From assembly GCF_000576305.1 (NCBI RefSeq), contig NZ_BAVZ01000018.1:17925-81924 (forward strand): DNA of 64,000 nt, given 5' to 3'. Origin of the DNA: Paenibacillus pini JCM 16418 (GTDB lineage: Bacteria > Bacillota > Bacilli > Paenibacillales > Paenibacillaceae). Every line of letters starts with the position of its first letter. Within the stretch, counting starts at the first letter, position 1. This document shows, piece after piece, positions 56,411 through 64,000 of this stretch. A program made the position numbers and the translations under genes. Under the pieces are notes generated by a model. That model was given only the letters and a program-made list of their open reading frames with translations. It was not told the DNA's origin and did no database searches.

Positions 56411-57489
56411 GTGCCCAATATTACATCCCGCCAAGTTATTTTACTTGGCGTTACCTATATTATTAATATTACGTTGATTCATGTGCCTAGTCAGTTGGCC
56501 GGTTACGGCAGACAGCACGCCTACTTGTCATTCCTAGTTGCAGGTTTAGTAGTGGCCCTATTGCTTCTAGTTCTAACGAGAAGTGCAAATCGCTTTCCAG
56601 GTCAGGATCTTTTTCAATCTTTGACGAGCCGTTTCCCAATCATCGGAAGGTTTATAGGATTGTTGTACTTGTTGTTCTTCTTCTTTATCCTTACGCGTGA
56701 TATGCGTTCGATTTCCGACTTCACGAATGTACTATTACTACCGAACACCCCTATTTTCGTTATCGGTTTATGCGTTGCAACGACCGTGGTCTATATCGTC
56801 AGAGGGGGTCTAAGAACGCTGATCGGAATTACGGAACTCTATGGACCGATTCTCATCATCGTCGTTTTTTTTATGGTCTTTGTTGTGTTCAAAGACTTCA
56901 ATACGGGTTATTTGAAGCCTGTTCTTTATATTGACTGGGCGGGTGTTGGAAAAGGGAGTTGGATCGCTTTTTCATATCTTGGACAAGTTCTAGCTCTACC
57001 ATTTATCTGCTCAGGTAAAAATTACCGTTATCGTCATGGACTATACTCGCTACTTATAGGAACGGGCTTACTAACATTGATTATATTGATGCTTCTTCTA
57101 ATATTAGGAGCACCCATTACAGAAAGAATGATGTACCCAACGTATGAACTGGTTAGACAGCTACGTGTAACGGACTTTTTGGACCGATTTGATCTTATTT
57201 TAGTGGCTCTATGGTTCCCAGCGGCCCTGCTCAATGTGGCGATTAGCTATACATTATTTGTTATGGTCTTAAGACGCTCTTCCCCGCTATTTCCGGTAAA
57301 ATGATGGCTGCACCTATTGGGTTATTTGCATTAACGAGTTCGTTCTGGTTCTTTCAAAATTCAATTCAGTTGTTTAATTTTAATCGGCAGTGGACATTGA
57401 TCGCCATTGTTTTCATGATGATTATTCCGTTATTGCTCTTTGCCATACATCGACCGTCTAAATCGGCGAAACCAGCTAAACCAACATAA
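56411..57489 (+). pseudogene. GerA-type germinant receptor subunit B, frameshifted
   Basis: The B subunit is an amino-acid-permease-like (APC superfamily) protein with ten TM helices that binds germinant. The first frame (to 57304) has ITSRQVILLGVTYIINITLI and helices 1-8 and ends RRSSPLFPVK. The second frame continues KMMAAPIGLFALTSSFWFFQ with helices 9-10. Adding one G at 57295-57296 gives SPLFPGKMMAAPIG and a 359-aa protein of normal length; 1079 nt is one base short. The GTG at 56411 is 8 nt after AAGGAGG. Confidence 0.87.
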
Positions 57490-57589
57490 ATGGAGGGCTA
57501 ACACCCTATGGGCATATATGATGTATTGCATATGCTGTAGAATTAGGGGGAAATGGTTACAATAGGTTAGAATAAATGCTGTAAAAATG

Positions 57590-57668
57590 ATACAATACTT
57601 CTAACGGATATCCAGATGCCTATGGCAAAGAGGGTCCTGCCGATTTCGGCAAACCGAAAGGTGATACC
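57590..57668 (+). promoter_or_regulatory. promoter and structured leader of the DUF2062 gene
   Basis: A -10-like TACAAT lies at 57591-57596. The 5' leader holds two small hairpins, TGCC-TAT-GGCA and TGCCGA-TT-TCGGCA, each followed by AAA, then CCGAAAGG next to the GGTGAT ribosome site. The repeated GGCAAA arrangement suggests a structured RNA; no known riboswitch class fits. Confidence 0.4.
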
Positions 57669-58199
57669 ATGAAAATAAAGCGAAAGAAATACAATATATT
57701 TCATCAGTTCTATCGAAAAATTAGACTAAATATGATCAAACTTTTTCGTTCACCAGGTGGAGCAAGAAAAGTCTCGCTCGGTTTTGCCTTGGGATTCGGA
57801 CTAGAGATGATCGTTATTTCAACAGGTTCCCTAGTGTATCTCATTTTTTATCCTATTGTAAGATTAGCTGGAGGCTCAATGCCAGCTGCAATTATAGGCA
57901 ATGTCATTGGTAAACTTACATTCCTTCCTCTTGTATTGCTTCCCTTTGCTAAGAAAATCGGAGAAATGTTCTTTACGAAAAAAACGATTGATATTCCTGT
58001 GGAGGAGCATCCGTGGCGTGATATAATGTCGGGAGATTTCACGGTTTTCAAGCATTTGCTGCAAGGTGGCCTTCATGTATTAATTGGAATGTCGCTCTTT
58101 GGACTGATTTTGGGTGTGATTTCATATTTCGTTGTTCAATATCTATATAACAATCGGAAGAAACATAGACTGGCTAAACGGGCAAGCGCCGCTGTGTGA
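57669..58199 (+). CDS. DUF2062 membrane protein
   Basis: A 176-aa membrane protein with a basic N-terminus (MKIKRKKYNIFHQFYRKIRL) and three TM segments. The family motif region is SPGGARKVSLGFALGFGLEM. DUF2062 proteins are uncharacterised; their RLxR-type lead and short helices suggest a role at the cytoplasmic membrane. AAAGGTGAT lies before the ATG. The following gene is 77 nt downstream with its own repeats and ribosome site. Confidence 0.85.
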   Translation: MKIKRKKYNIFHQFYRKIRLNMIKLFRSPGGARKVSLGFALGFGLEMIVISTGSLVYLIFYPIVRLAGGSMPAAIIGNVIGKLTFLPLVLLPFAKKIGEMFFTKKTIDIPVEEHPWRDIMSGDFTVFKHLLQGGLHVLIGMSLFGLILGVISYFVVQYLYNNRKKHRLAKRASAAV

Positions 58200-58227
58200 A
58201 AACTTCTTTAACTCTACCTCCTTCTAA

Positions 58228-58256
58228 CGTATACTGTACAAAAACGTATACAGTAC
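58228..58256. repeat. direct repeat CGTATACnGTAC upstream of the HemD-like gene
   Basis: CGTATACTGTAC (58228-58239) and CGTATACAGTAC (58245-58256) are 17 bp apart start to start and differ at one base. Each contains the palindrome GTATAC, and they lie 21-49 bp before the start codon. Confidence 0.6.
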
Positions 58257-58276
58257 CTGGAAAGAGGAGACCAGAT

Positions 58277-59101
58277 ATGGCGCGAAAATTAGAAGGTAAG
58301 ACAATCGCATTAACGGGTCCGCGTAAAGCGTCTGATATGGTGAAATTGGTTGAAAATATGGGCGGTACAGCCAGAATTCATCCCGCACAAGGCACCGTAT
58401 TTCTGGACGATGCTCAGCTACGTGAATCCATACAATCATGGATTTCAGAGCCGCCGGAATGGGTGATCTTAACGACAGGTATGGGTCTAGATGCTATTTG
58501 TACGATGGCAGAAGATATGGGCATGCTAGACGCTTTTCTAAGCGTGCTTGAGCAGTCTACCATTGCCGCTCGTGGGTATAAAACGATCAATGCGTTGAAG
58601 AAGAGAGGGCTTAGCCCTCTTGTTCGTGACGACGATGGAAGCACCGAAGGCCTGATTCGTGGCATGATGGACTATTCATTTGAGGATCAGAGCGTTGTTC
58701 TACAGCTTCATGGTGATCCGGCTCCCAAGCTTACAGCTTGGCTAGATGAGCAGGGTGCTAAGGTGCGTCAGGTCCTGCCGTATAAGCATGTTGAACCGGA
58801 GAAAGAGCAGCTTGCGCTACTACTTACTGGGATCCTTGGGGGACAGGTAGATGCGGTAGCTTTTACGAGTGCACCTCAGGTTCGCAACCTAATTGAATAT
58901 GCACGTGAACAAGATCAGTTACAGGCTCTTGCAGATGCATTTGAAGGCCCTGTGGTAGCTGCTGTTGTTGGTAGAATTACTGGACAAGCACTGGTGGAAG
59001 AAGGAATAACGCGTTTTGTTATGCCTCCAGTTGATGAACGTATGGGTAGCATGATGGTTGAATTAGGCCGTTATTATGCGAATGAAGTAATTCGAAGTTA
59101 G
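58277..59101 (+). CDS. Uroporphyrinogen-III synthase (HemD)-like protein
   Basis: A 274-aa two-lobed protein of the HemD fold: LEGKTIALTGPRKASDMVKL, VILTTGMGLDAICTMAEDMG (conserved Thr and Gly), VVLQLHGDPAPKLTAWL and VDAVAFTSAPQVRNLIEYA. The enzyme cyclises hydroxymethylbilane to uroporphyrinogen III in haem synthesis. It stands alone, not in a hem operon, so it may be a paralogue with a different role. The ATG at 58277 is behind AGAGGAG; the in-frame upstream start overlaps the DUF2062 gene and lacks one. Confidence 0.85.
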   Translation: MARKLEGKTIALTGPRKASDMVKLVENMGGTARIHPAQGTVFLDDAQLRESIQSWISEPPEWVILTTGMGLDAICTMAEDMGMLDAFLSVLEQSTIAARGYKTINALKKRGLSPLVRDDDGSTEGLIRGMMDYSFEDQSVVLQLHGDPAPKLTAWLDEQGAKVRQVLPYKHVEPEKEQLALLLTGILGGQVDAVAFTSAPQVRNLIEYAREQDQLQALADAFEGPVVAAVVGRITGQALVEEGITRFVMPPVDERMGSMMVELGRYYANEVIRS

Positions 59102-59133
59102 AAGAAAGGCCGATAGAAATCCAGGTGATATGA

Positions 59134-59168
59134 ACAAGGATACGGCGTAAGCTGCATCCTTGTTTATT
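59134..59168 (+). terminator. rho-independent terminator
   Basis: ACAAGGAT-CGGC / GCTG-ATCCTTGT with one mismatch and a T-rich end, downstream of the HemD-like gene. Confidence 0.65.
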
Positions 59169-59355
59169 TATGACGAACAAGGAAGTGGAATTAGAATACG
59201 AGAAGGTTTTTTTTGTGAAATGTGGAATGCTATAGATAGCAATTTAATACATTGGCATTGATAGTCATCAAGCAAACTGGACTACTTTATATTTTTGTAC
59301 GGAGACGTTTCAGAAAGATACCAGCTTTGCTTTTGAATAAGGAGGAACTACATTT

Positions 59356-60000
59356 ATGAATACGAAGAAGAAAAGTCTTTTGCTGGGGGATTATACCCAC
59401 CCTAAATTTCACCCTTTACAGGGAGTGGATGCGCAAATTAGCCATATATTGAATGATGTAATGTCTGTGCAATGCAGCGAGAACAAGAACATGCTCTTGG
59501 CAGAGAACATTAAGCACTTTGATCTGTGCATCTGTTACATTGATTTGTGGGATGAGAAAATATCGCGGCAACAGGCCGCGGGGCTGCTCTCTTATGTCAG
59601 CCAAGGTGGAGGACTGCTTGTACTGCATAACGGAATTTCAATTGGGAATCGTAGACATGAAATGGCACAATTACTTGGGGGGCGGTTTATCGGCCATCCT
59701 GCGATACAGCCGCTGTCTTTCCGAGTTAGTGAAGGCCAACATGCAATTACGGGTGGAATAGAATCTTTTGAATTAGATGAAGAGCCATTCCAATTTCAGT
59801 TCGATCCATTCACGGAGAAGGCAGTGCTCTTAGAATACAAGCAAGGCGATGAGTGGCATCCTGCAGCTTGGAAGCATAATTACGGATTGGGCAGAGTCGC
59901 CTATCTAATGCCTGGCCATCATGAACCATCTTTCCTTCATCCTCAGGTTCGTAAACTCATTCTTCAGGCTGCCAAATATGCTGCCCATTTACCGGTTTAA
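59356..60000 (+). CDS. ThuA-like domain protein
   Basis: A 214-aa protein with the class I glutamine amidotransferase-like ThuA fold: LLLGDYTHPKFHPLQGVDAQ, LLSYVSQGGGLLVLHNGI, LLGGRFIGHPAIQPLSF and GLGRVAYLMPGHHEPSFLH. ThuA proteins are linked to trehalose or sugar utilisation, but the reaction is uncertain. No sugar-transport genes are adjacent. AAGGAGG precedes the ATG. It is monocistronic and ends at a strong hairpin. Confidence 0.85.
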   Translation: MNTKKKSLLLGDYTHPKFHPLQGVDAQISHILNDVMSVQCSENKNMLLAENIKHFDLCICYIDLWDEKISRQQAAGLLSYVSQGGGLLVLHNGISIGNRRHEMAQLLGGRFIGHPAIQPLSFRVSEGQHAITGGIESFELDEEPFQFQFDPFTEKAVLLEYKQGDEWHPAAWKHNYGLGRVAYLMPGHHEPSFLHPQVRKLILQAAKYAAHLPV

Positions 60001-60027
60001 AGAAGTGATAAATCAAATTATAAATAT

Positions 60028-60060
60028 AAAATGCGGCAAGCGAGTCTTGCCGCATTTTAT
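60028..60060 (+). terminator. rho-independent terminator
   Basis: AAAATGCGGCAAG (60028-60040) / CTTGCCGCATTTT (60046-60058), 5-nt loop. Confidence 0.88.
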
Positions 60061-60116
60061 ATTGGCAAACATTTCAGGGTATAATAAAGAAAATATAGCT
60101 ATGGGAGGGATTTACC

Positions 60117-60433
60117 ATGAGTGATCTGTTCAAAAAAGCAATCTCTTTAGGATGGGGCCTTACCATTGTAAGTAAAGAAAAAGTTGAGAAAGTCGTAGAT
60201 GATTTAGTGAAGAGGGGCGAGCTTGCGCTTCAGAGTCCAAAGATTTAGTAAACCGCCTTGTGGAACGTGGGGAGGAAGAACAATCTCAGTTCAAAACATT
60301 TATCCAAGAGCAGGTATCACGTATTCTTCATGATCTCCATGTACCATCAGGAAAAGATGTGACCGAGTTGAAACTACGTATAGCCGCCCTGGAGGGAAAA
60401 ATTGCTGAACTGGAAGGTTCGCGAACCGAATAA
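60117..60433 (+). pseudogene. Phasin-like coiled-coil protein, frameshifted
   Basis: The start ATG at 60117 is behind GGGAGGG and encodes MSDLFKKAISLGWGLTIVSK, then EKVEKVVDDLVKRGELA before shifting to a stop. The other frame continues SESKDLVNRLVERGEEEQSQ, with a helical C-terminus (LKLRIAALEGKIAELEG) ending 1 base before the AarF-type start. Adding one base near 60228-60231 gives a single 105-aa helical protein; 317 nt is one base short. It resembles phasin-family or polyhydroxyalkanoate granule-associated coiled-coil proteins. Close coupling to the kinase gene suggests a functional pair. Confidence 0.8.
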
Positions 60434-62104
60434 ATGGCTGTACGTATCAGACATGCCGGACGCTACCGGGAAATCGCCATGGCGCTCATGCGTCATGGCT
60501 TTGGTTACATGGTTGAGGAATTAGGACTCTTTCAAGTACTTTCCTTGCCAAGGCGCTGGATTACCCATGAGGCACCGGAAACTAAAACAATAGGGGAACG
60601 CATCCGACATGTGCTTGAAGATCTGGGGCCAACCTTTGTTAAATTAGGACAATTGGCCAGTACAAGATCGGACCTGCTGCCAGACCACATTATCCAGGAA
60701 TTGGTCAAACTTCAGGATCAGGTTCCCCCATTTTCACCACAAACTGCTCGCGGTATTTTGGAGCAGGAATTGGGTACGCCTATTGAAAATATACTATCTT
60801 GGTTCGATGATACACCTATAGCGGCTGCCTCGATAGGTCAGGTGCACGCTGGTAAATTAAAAACAGGTGAATCCGTGGCGATTAAAATTCAGCGTCCTGG
60901 CGCAATGCATATGATCAGCCGGGATCTTGAGATACTTAGTGATTTGGTACAGCTTGCCGAGAAAAGATTGCAATGGGTAGTAAGATATCAGACTTCAAGG
61001 CTCGTGGAGGAGTTCTCCAACGCGATGTTAGCGGAGCTGGATTACAGTCAGGAAGGACGCAATACGGAGAAAATTGCGATGCAATTTGAGCATGATCCCC
61101 ATATTGTAATCCCGACTATCTATTGGCCATATACCTCAACACGTATATTAACTATGGAATATGTCGAGGGTATCACACTTAACCGGCGAGAAGAACTTTT
61201 CGAACAAGGATATGATCTGCAGAAAACCGCGGAGCGACTTGTTAATGGAATGCTTCATCAAATATTTATTGAAGGTTTCTTTCATGCTGATCCCCATCCG
61301 GGTAATTTACTTGTCCAGAAAGATGGTAGCCTTGCATTTCTAGATTTCGGTATGGTAGGCAGACTGGATGAAGAAATGAAGGATCATCTATCTTCCCTCA
61401 TCATTGCGCTAATGCGTAAAAATACCGATAGTATGGTGCGAGCGATTCTACGTTTGGGAATGATGCCAGAAGACGGGGATATGAACGAGCTGCGCAGGGA
61501 TTTAGATCGACTGCGTGAAGAATATTATAATATTCCATTCGCTAATATCAGTATGGGCAAGGCGCTAAATGACCTCTTTGGGGTTGCGCAGCGGCATGCA
61601 ATTATTATACCTCCAGATCTAACATTATTAGGCAAGTCATTGCTAACCATGGAGGGTGTGATTGAGAAGCTTGATCCTACACTCAGTATCATTGACATGG
61701 CGGAGCCATTCGGAAAGAAACTCATCAAAGAACGTTTCAGTGTGAATCGTTTACAGAAAAAACTGTTCGGAGGCGTGAGTGGACTAGCAGAAGCGATTAT
61801 TGACTTGCCGGGACAGGCGAGACAGATTTCGTCCTTGATCAGCAAAGGTAAACTTAAGGTAGAGATCAGCATTCCGGAATTAGAGTCGCTTATGCGTAAG
61901 TTGGATCAAATCAGCAGCCGACTTTCTTTTAGTATCGTGCTGTTAGCATTCAGTATTATCATGGTTGGTCTAATTATTGGAGCTTCTTTAACGCAGCAAA
62001 CGTCTATACTTGGACATTTTTCAGTGATAACCTTGGGAGCGGTTGTAGCCGTATTGATGTTGATATGGATGATTATTTCTATTTTTAGATCTGGGCGATT
62101 CTAG
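60434..62104 (+). CDS. AarF/ABC1/UbiB-family atypical kinase
   Basis: A 556-aa member of the UbiB family of atypical protein-kinase-like ATPases linked to isoprenoid-quinone metabolism. The hallmark KxGQ motif is in FVKLGQLASTRSDLLP. The Ala-rich loop is AAASIGQVHAGKL, the VAIK lysine lies in SVAIKIQRPG, and FFHADPHPGNLLV and LDFGMVGRL are the catalytic and metal-binding segments. Two TM helices end the protein (FSIVLLAFSIIMVGLIIGAS; VITLGAVVAVLMLIWMII). The ATG directly abuts the phasin-like stop, indicating translational coupling. Confidence 0.92.
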   Translation: MAVRIRHAGRYREIAMALMRHGFGYMVEELGLFQVLSLPRRWITHEAPETKTIGERIRHVLEDLGPTFVKLGQLASTRSDLLPDHIIQELVKLQDQVPPFSPQTARGILEQELGTPIENILSWFDDTPIAAASIGQVHAGKLKTGESVAIKIQRPGAMHMISRDLEILSDLVQLAEKRLQWVVRYQTSRLVEEFSNAMLAELDYSQEGRNTEKIAMQFEHDPHIVIPTIYWPYTSTRILTMEYVEGITLNRREELFEQGYDLQKTAERLVNGMLHQIFIEGFFHADPHPGNLLVQKDGSLAFLDFGMVGRLDEEMKDHLSSLIIALMRKNTDSMVRAILRLGMMPEDGDMNELRRDLDRLREEYYNIPFANISMGKALNDLFGVAQRHAIIIPPDLTLLGKSLLTMEGVIEKLDPTLSIIDMAEPFGKKLIKERFSVNRLQKKLFGGVSGLAEAIIDLPGQARQISSLISKGKLKVEISIPELESLMRKLDQISSRLSFSIVLLAFSIIMVGLIIGASLTQQTSILGHFSVITLGAVVAVLMLIWMIISIFRSGRF

Positions 62105-62180
62105 TGTGGCGTAATTAGAAGTCAGTTTGTTCAGACAAATGATGATAAACATACTAGGACACTCTTAAAATAAGACTCGT

Positions 62181-62246
62181 GATACCAATGGACACGCCTG
62201 TTGTTTACCTTTATGATAAACGCAGGTCTTTTCAATGTGGGGTATC
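62181..62246 (+). promoter_or_regulatory. structured leader candidate of the DEAD-box helicase gene
   Basis: GATACC (62181-62186) pairs with GGTATC (62241-62246), enclosing CCTG-TT-GTTTA paired with TAAAC-G-CAGG. The structure lies 130-200 bp before the helicase start and has no T run, so it is not a terminator. Confidence 0.4.
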
Positions 62247-62379
62247 TTATATGTAGTGTATATCGAACGTAATCAATTAGGCTAAAGCCAGTTAAGATAT
62301 GCAGTCCGTTATGAGTCACAAATGACTTCTAAGAATCCGGTGATCCGGAAAAACAAAAACAATGAATGAGGTGGAGTGT

Positions 62380-64000
62380 TTGCCGAATTTTAAAGATTTA
62401 GGCGTTAATGAGCGTTTTGTACAAACGCTAAAAGAAAACGGGATTGCGATACCGACTCCGGTACAAGAAGAAACCATCCCAATGTTATTTGACGGTAGAG
62501 ATGTGGTTGCTCGCGCTCGGACGGGAACGGGTAAGACGCTAGCATTTTTACTACCGATGATGCAGAAAATTGACGCATCACGTCCTTTTCCACAAGGTCT
62601 GATTGTAGCTCCAACACGTGAGTTGGCACTGCAAATTACGGAAGAAGCTCGCAAAATGGCTGTAGGTACAGATATCCGTATTCTTGCTGTGTACGGTGGA
62701 CAGGATGTTGAGAAGCAGCTTCGTAAACTTGAGGGTGGACAGCATCTGATTATTGGTACGCCGGGCCGTATGATTGACCACTTAAACCGTGGCACATTGG
62801 AGCTTGGTGGTGTCAAAATGCTCGTGCTTGACGAGGCAGATCAGATGCTCCATATGGGCTTCTTGGATGATGTGGAGACGCTGATGCAGGCGCTTCCCTT
62901 TAAGCGCCAAACCATGCTCTTCTCAGCTACGATGCCTGCAGAAATCAAACGTATTGCTGGAGCTTACACACGCTCGGCAATAGACGTTGTCATTAAAGGA
63001 GAAAACTCTCCGGTTCCATTAAAGCATATTCGTCAGATTATTGTTGAATGCTCGGATCGTTCGAAGCAGGAGGCTTTGATCTCTATGCTTGAGATGTACC
63101 GTCCGTTCCTCGGCATCATTTTCTGCCGTACGAAGCGCCGTGTTGCAGCTCTAAATGAAGCACTGCAGGATATGGGCTATAATTCAGCTGAGCTTCACGG
63201 AGATTTGTCACAGGCGAAGCGCGAAGCGGTTATGAAACGTTTCCGTGATGCGAAGTTGCAGCTACTTGTCGCTACGGACGTAGCGGCGCGTGGTCTGGAT
63301 GTCGAAGGCGTAACTCACGTCTTTAACTATGATATTCCACATGATGTAGAGAGCTATATTCACCGTATCGGTCGTACAGGCCGTGCTGGTGGTAACGGTA
63401 TGGCGTTGACTCTTGCAACCCAGCATGATCGCGGGGAGCTGCAACGTATTGAAGAGGAAATCAAGCATAAAATCGAACGTCGTCGTTATGAGAAGGACAG
63501 CGGCATTTCGGAAGCTGTAACGAAGAGCCGTGCGGATATCAATGGTCGGAAGAGACAGGATCGGGAAGACGAAGCAGGTGGACGCACACGTCCAGCAGGT
63601 CGTAATGCTGGCGGCGAGGGTCGTGCACGCCGCGATGACAAGGGCAGAGGCGGTTTTGGACGCAGCGGTGGACGTAGCGAAAGCGCAGACTCGCGTGGTG
63701 AAGCACGCGCTGGTCGTGGCAGTAGCCGTAGCGAAGGCGGATTCAGCCGGAGCAACGGTAGCGGTAGCGGACGCAGTGAAGGTGCGCGCGGTGGCGAAAG
63801 CAGACGTGGAGCAGGCGAAGGCAGAGACGTGAGCTTCCGCGGCGGCCAAGCTGAAGGCGGACGCTCGCGTGGTGAAGGTGGAGCACGCAGCAGCGAAGCG
63901 CGTGCTGGCCGTAGCGGTGGACGCAGCGAAGGCGGATTCAGCCGGAGTAGCGGTAGTGGACGCAGCGAAGGTAAGCGTGGTGGCGAGAGCAGACGCGGAG
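62380..64000 (+). CDS. DEAD-box RNA helicase with RGG/SRG repeat tail (3' end outside window)
   Basis: A DEAD-box ATP-dependent RNA helicase, CshA/CshB-like. Motifs in order: Q-motif IPTPVQEETIP, I ARTGTGKT, Ia PTRELALQ, II DEAD in LVLDEADQML, III FSAT, IV IIFCRTKRR, V ATDVAARGLD and VI HRIGRTGRAG. It starts at TTG 62380, about 6 nt after GAGGTGG; an in-frame ATG at 62362 precedes that site. From about 63530 the tail is Arg/Gly/Ser-rich with internal repeats, open to the window end. Such tails bind RNA. Likely roles are mRNA turnover, ribosome assembly and cold adaptation. Confidence 0.93.
   Translation, partial: MPNFKDLGVNERFVQTLKENGIAIPTPVQEETIPMLFDGRDVVARARTGTGKTLAFLLPMMQKIDASRPFPQGLIVAPTRELALQITEEARKMAVGTDIRILAVYGGQDVEKQLRKLEGGQHLIIGTPGRMIDHLNRGTLELGGVKMLVLDEADQMLHMGFLDDVETLMQALPFKRQTMLFSATMPAEIKRIAGAYTRSAIDVVIKGENSPVPLKHIRQIIVECSDRSKQEALISMLEMYRPFLGIIFCRTKRRVAALNEALQDMGYNSAELHGDLSQAKREAVMKRFRDAKLQLLVATDVAARGLDVEGVTHVFNYDIPHDVESYIHRIGRTGRAGGNGMALTLATQHDRGELQRIEEEIKHKIERRRYEKDSGISEAVTKSRADINGRKRQDREDEAGGRTRPAGRNAGGEGRARRDDKGRGGFGRSGGRSESADSRGEARAGRGSSRSEGGFSRSNGSGSGRSEGARGGESRRGAGEGRDVSFRGGQAEGGRSRGEGGARSSEARAGRSGGRSEGGFSRSSGSGRSEGKRGGESRRG
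63700..64000 (+). repeat. coding repeat of about 195 bp in the helicase tail
   Basis: A block starting GAAGCACGCGCTGG at 63700 returns as GAAGCGCGTGCTGG at 63895, and both copies encode EARAGR, GRSEGGFSRS and ESRRG. The second copy has internal deletions and the array continues past the window. Confidence 0.75.

Noticed and set aside
57600..57668. Cyclic-di-GMP-I (GEMM) riboswitch
   Set aside because: GGCAAACC and GAAA are present in the leader, but the second helix and conserved GCAAAGC segment are absent, so I only report a structured leader.
63262..63849. 195-aa open frame antisense to the helicase tail
   Set aside because: The Ala/Thr/Ser-rich translation is the mirror of the low-complexity RGG repeat; the repeat simply lacks stops on the other strand.
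1..64000. CRISPR array, tRNA, rRNA, insertion sequence or prophage
   Set aside because: I looked for repeat-spacer periodicity, cloverleaf-like sequences, transposase or integrase frames and found none.

Overview
The window reads as chromosomal DNA of an endospore-forming Gram-positive rod of the Paenibacillaceae, most likely Paenibacillus. This rests on the SLH-anchored surface protein at the left edge, a GerA-type germinant receptor operon, a YheC/YheD-type spore-coat ATP-grasp gene, a lipoteichoic-acid-synthase-like enzyme, a bacterial nitric oxide synthase, cydABCD, and strong AGGAGG ribosome binding sites with frequent TTG/GTG starts. Species assignment is inference. I see no phage, insertion sequence, CRISPR array, tRNA or rRNA.

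Layout. 1-3.5 kb: 3' part of a fibronectin-III/SLH surface protein, an AraC/GyrI-like regulator, a frameshifted DedA membrane protein and a 45-aa small protein. 3.6-9.2 kb: a CotSA-like glycosyltransferase without a normal start codon, a frameshifted YheC/D gene, an ABC-2 ATPase/permease pair and two uncharacterised genes. 9.4-19.7 kb: a chemoreceptor, cydABCD behind two Rex/FNR-type operators 40 bp apart, a TetR-MFS efflux pair with matching operator copies, and a small acidic protein. 19.8-32 kb: a YdjM-like membrane protein, fumC, a secreted alkaline phosphatase, an alpha/beta hydrolase, an LtaS-like enzyme, gdhA, a nuclease-helicase fusion and a Gfo/Idh/MocA oxidoreductase. 32-45.8 kb: a cidAB/lrgAB pair divergent from a LysR regulator, a MarR-ABC-ABC multidrug exporter operon with three phased operators, a wall-targeted 5'-nucleotidase, a TetR/MMPL divergent pair and a frameshifted 14-TM MFS exporter. 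45.9-53.3 kb: nitric oxide synthase facing a Rieske-oxidoreductase/haem-monooxygenase operon with a divergent MerR regulator, a diguanylate cyclase and a frameshifted chemoreceptor. 53.4-64 kb: a gerA-type operon in the order A-C-D-B (B frameshifted), a DUF2062 protein, a HemD-like protein, a ThuA-like protein, a frameshifted phasin-like gene with an AarF/UbiB kinase, and a DEAD-box helicase with an RGG/SRG-repeat tail that runs off the window.

Themes. Several modules deal with respiration and redox (cyd, NOS/Rieske/HmoA, fumC, gdhA), envelope and efflux (three regulator-transporter modules, LTA synthase, cidAB) and sporulation/germination (GerA-C-D-B, YheC/D, CotSA-like). Six genes are each broken by what looks like one missing base, and in every case restoring one base rejoins two conserved halves. 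This pattern suggests sequence error at least as much as real gene decay. The best new leads are regulatory: phased palindromes before the MarR operon, duplicated TetR operators, the paired cyd operators, and structured leaders before gdhA, the DUF2062 gene and the helicase.
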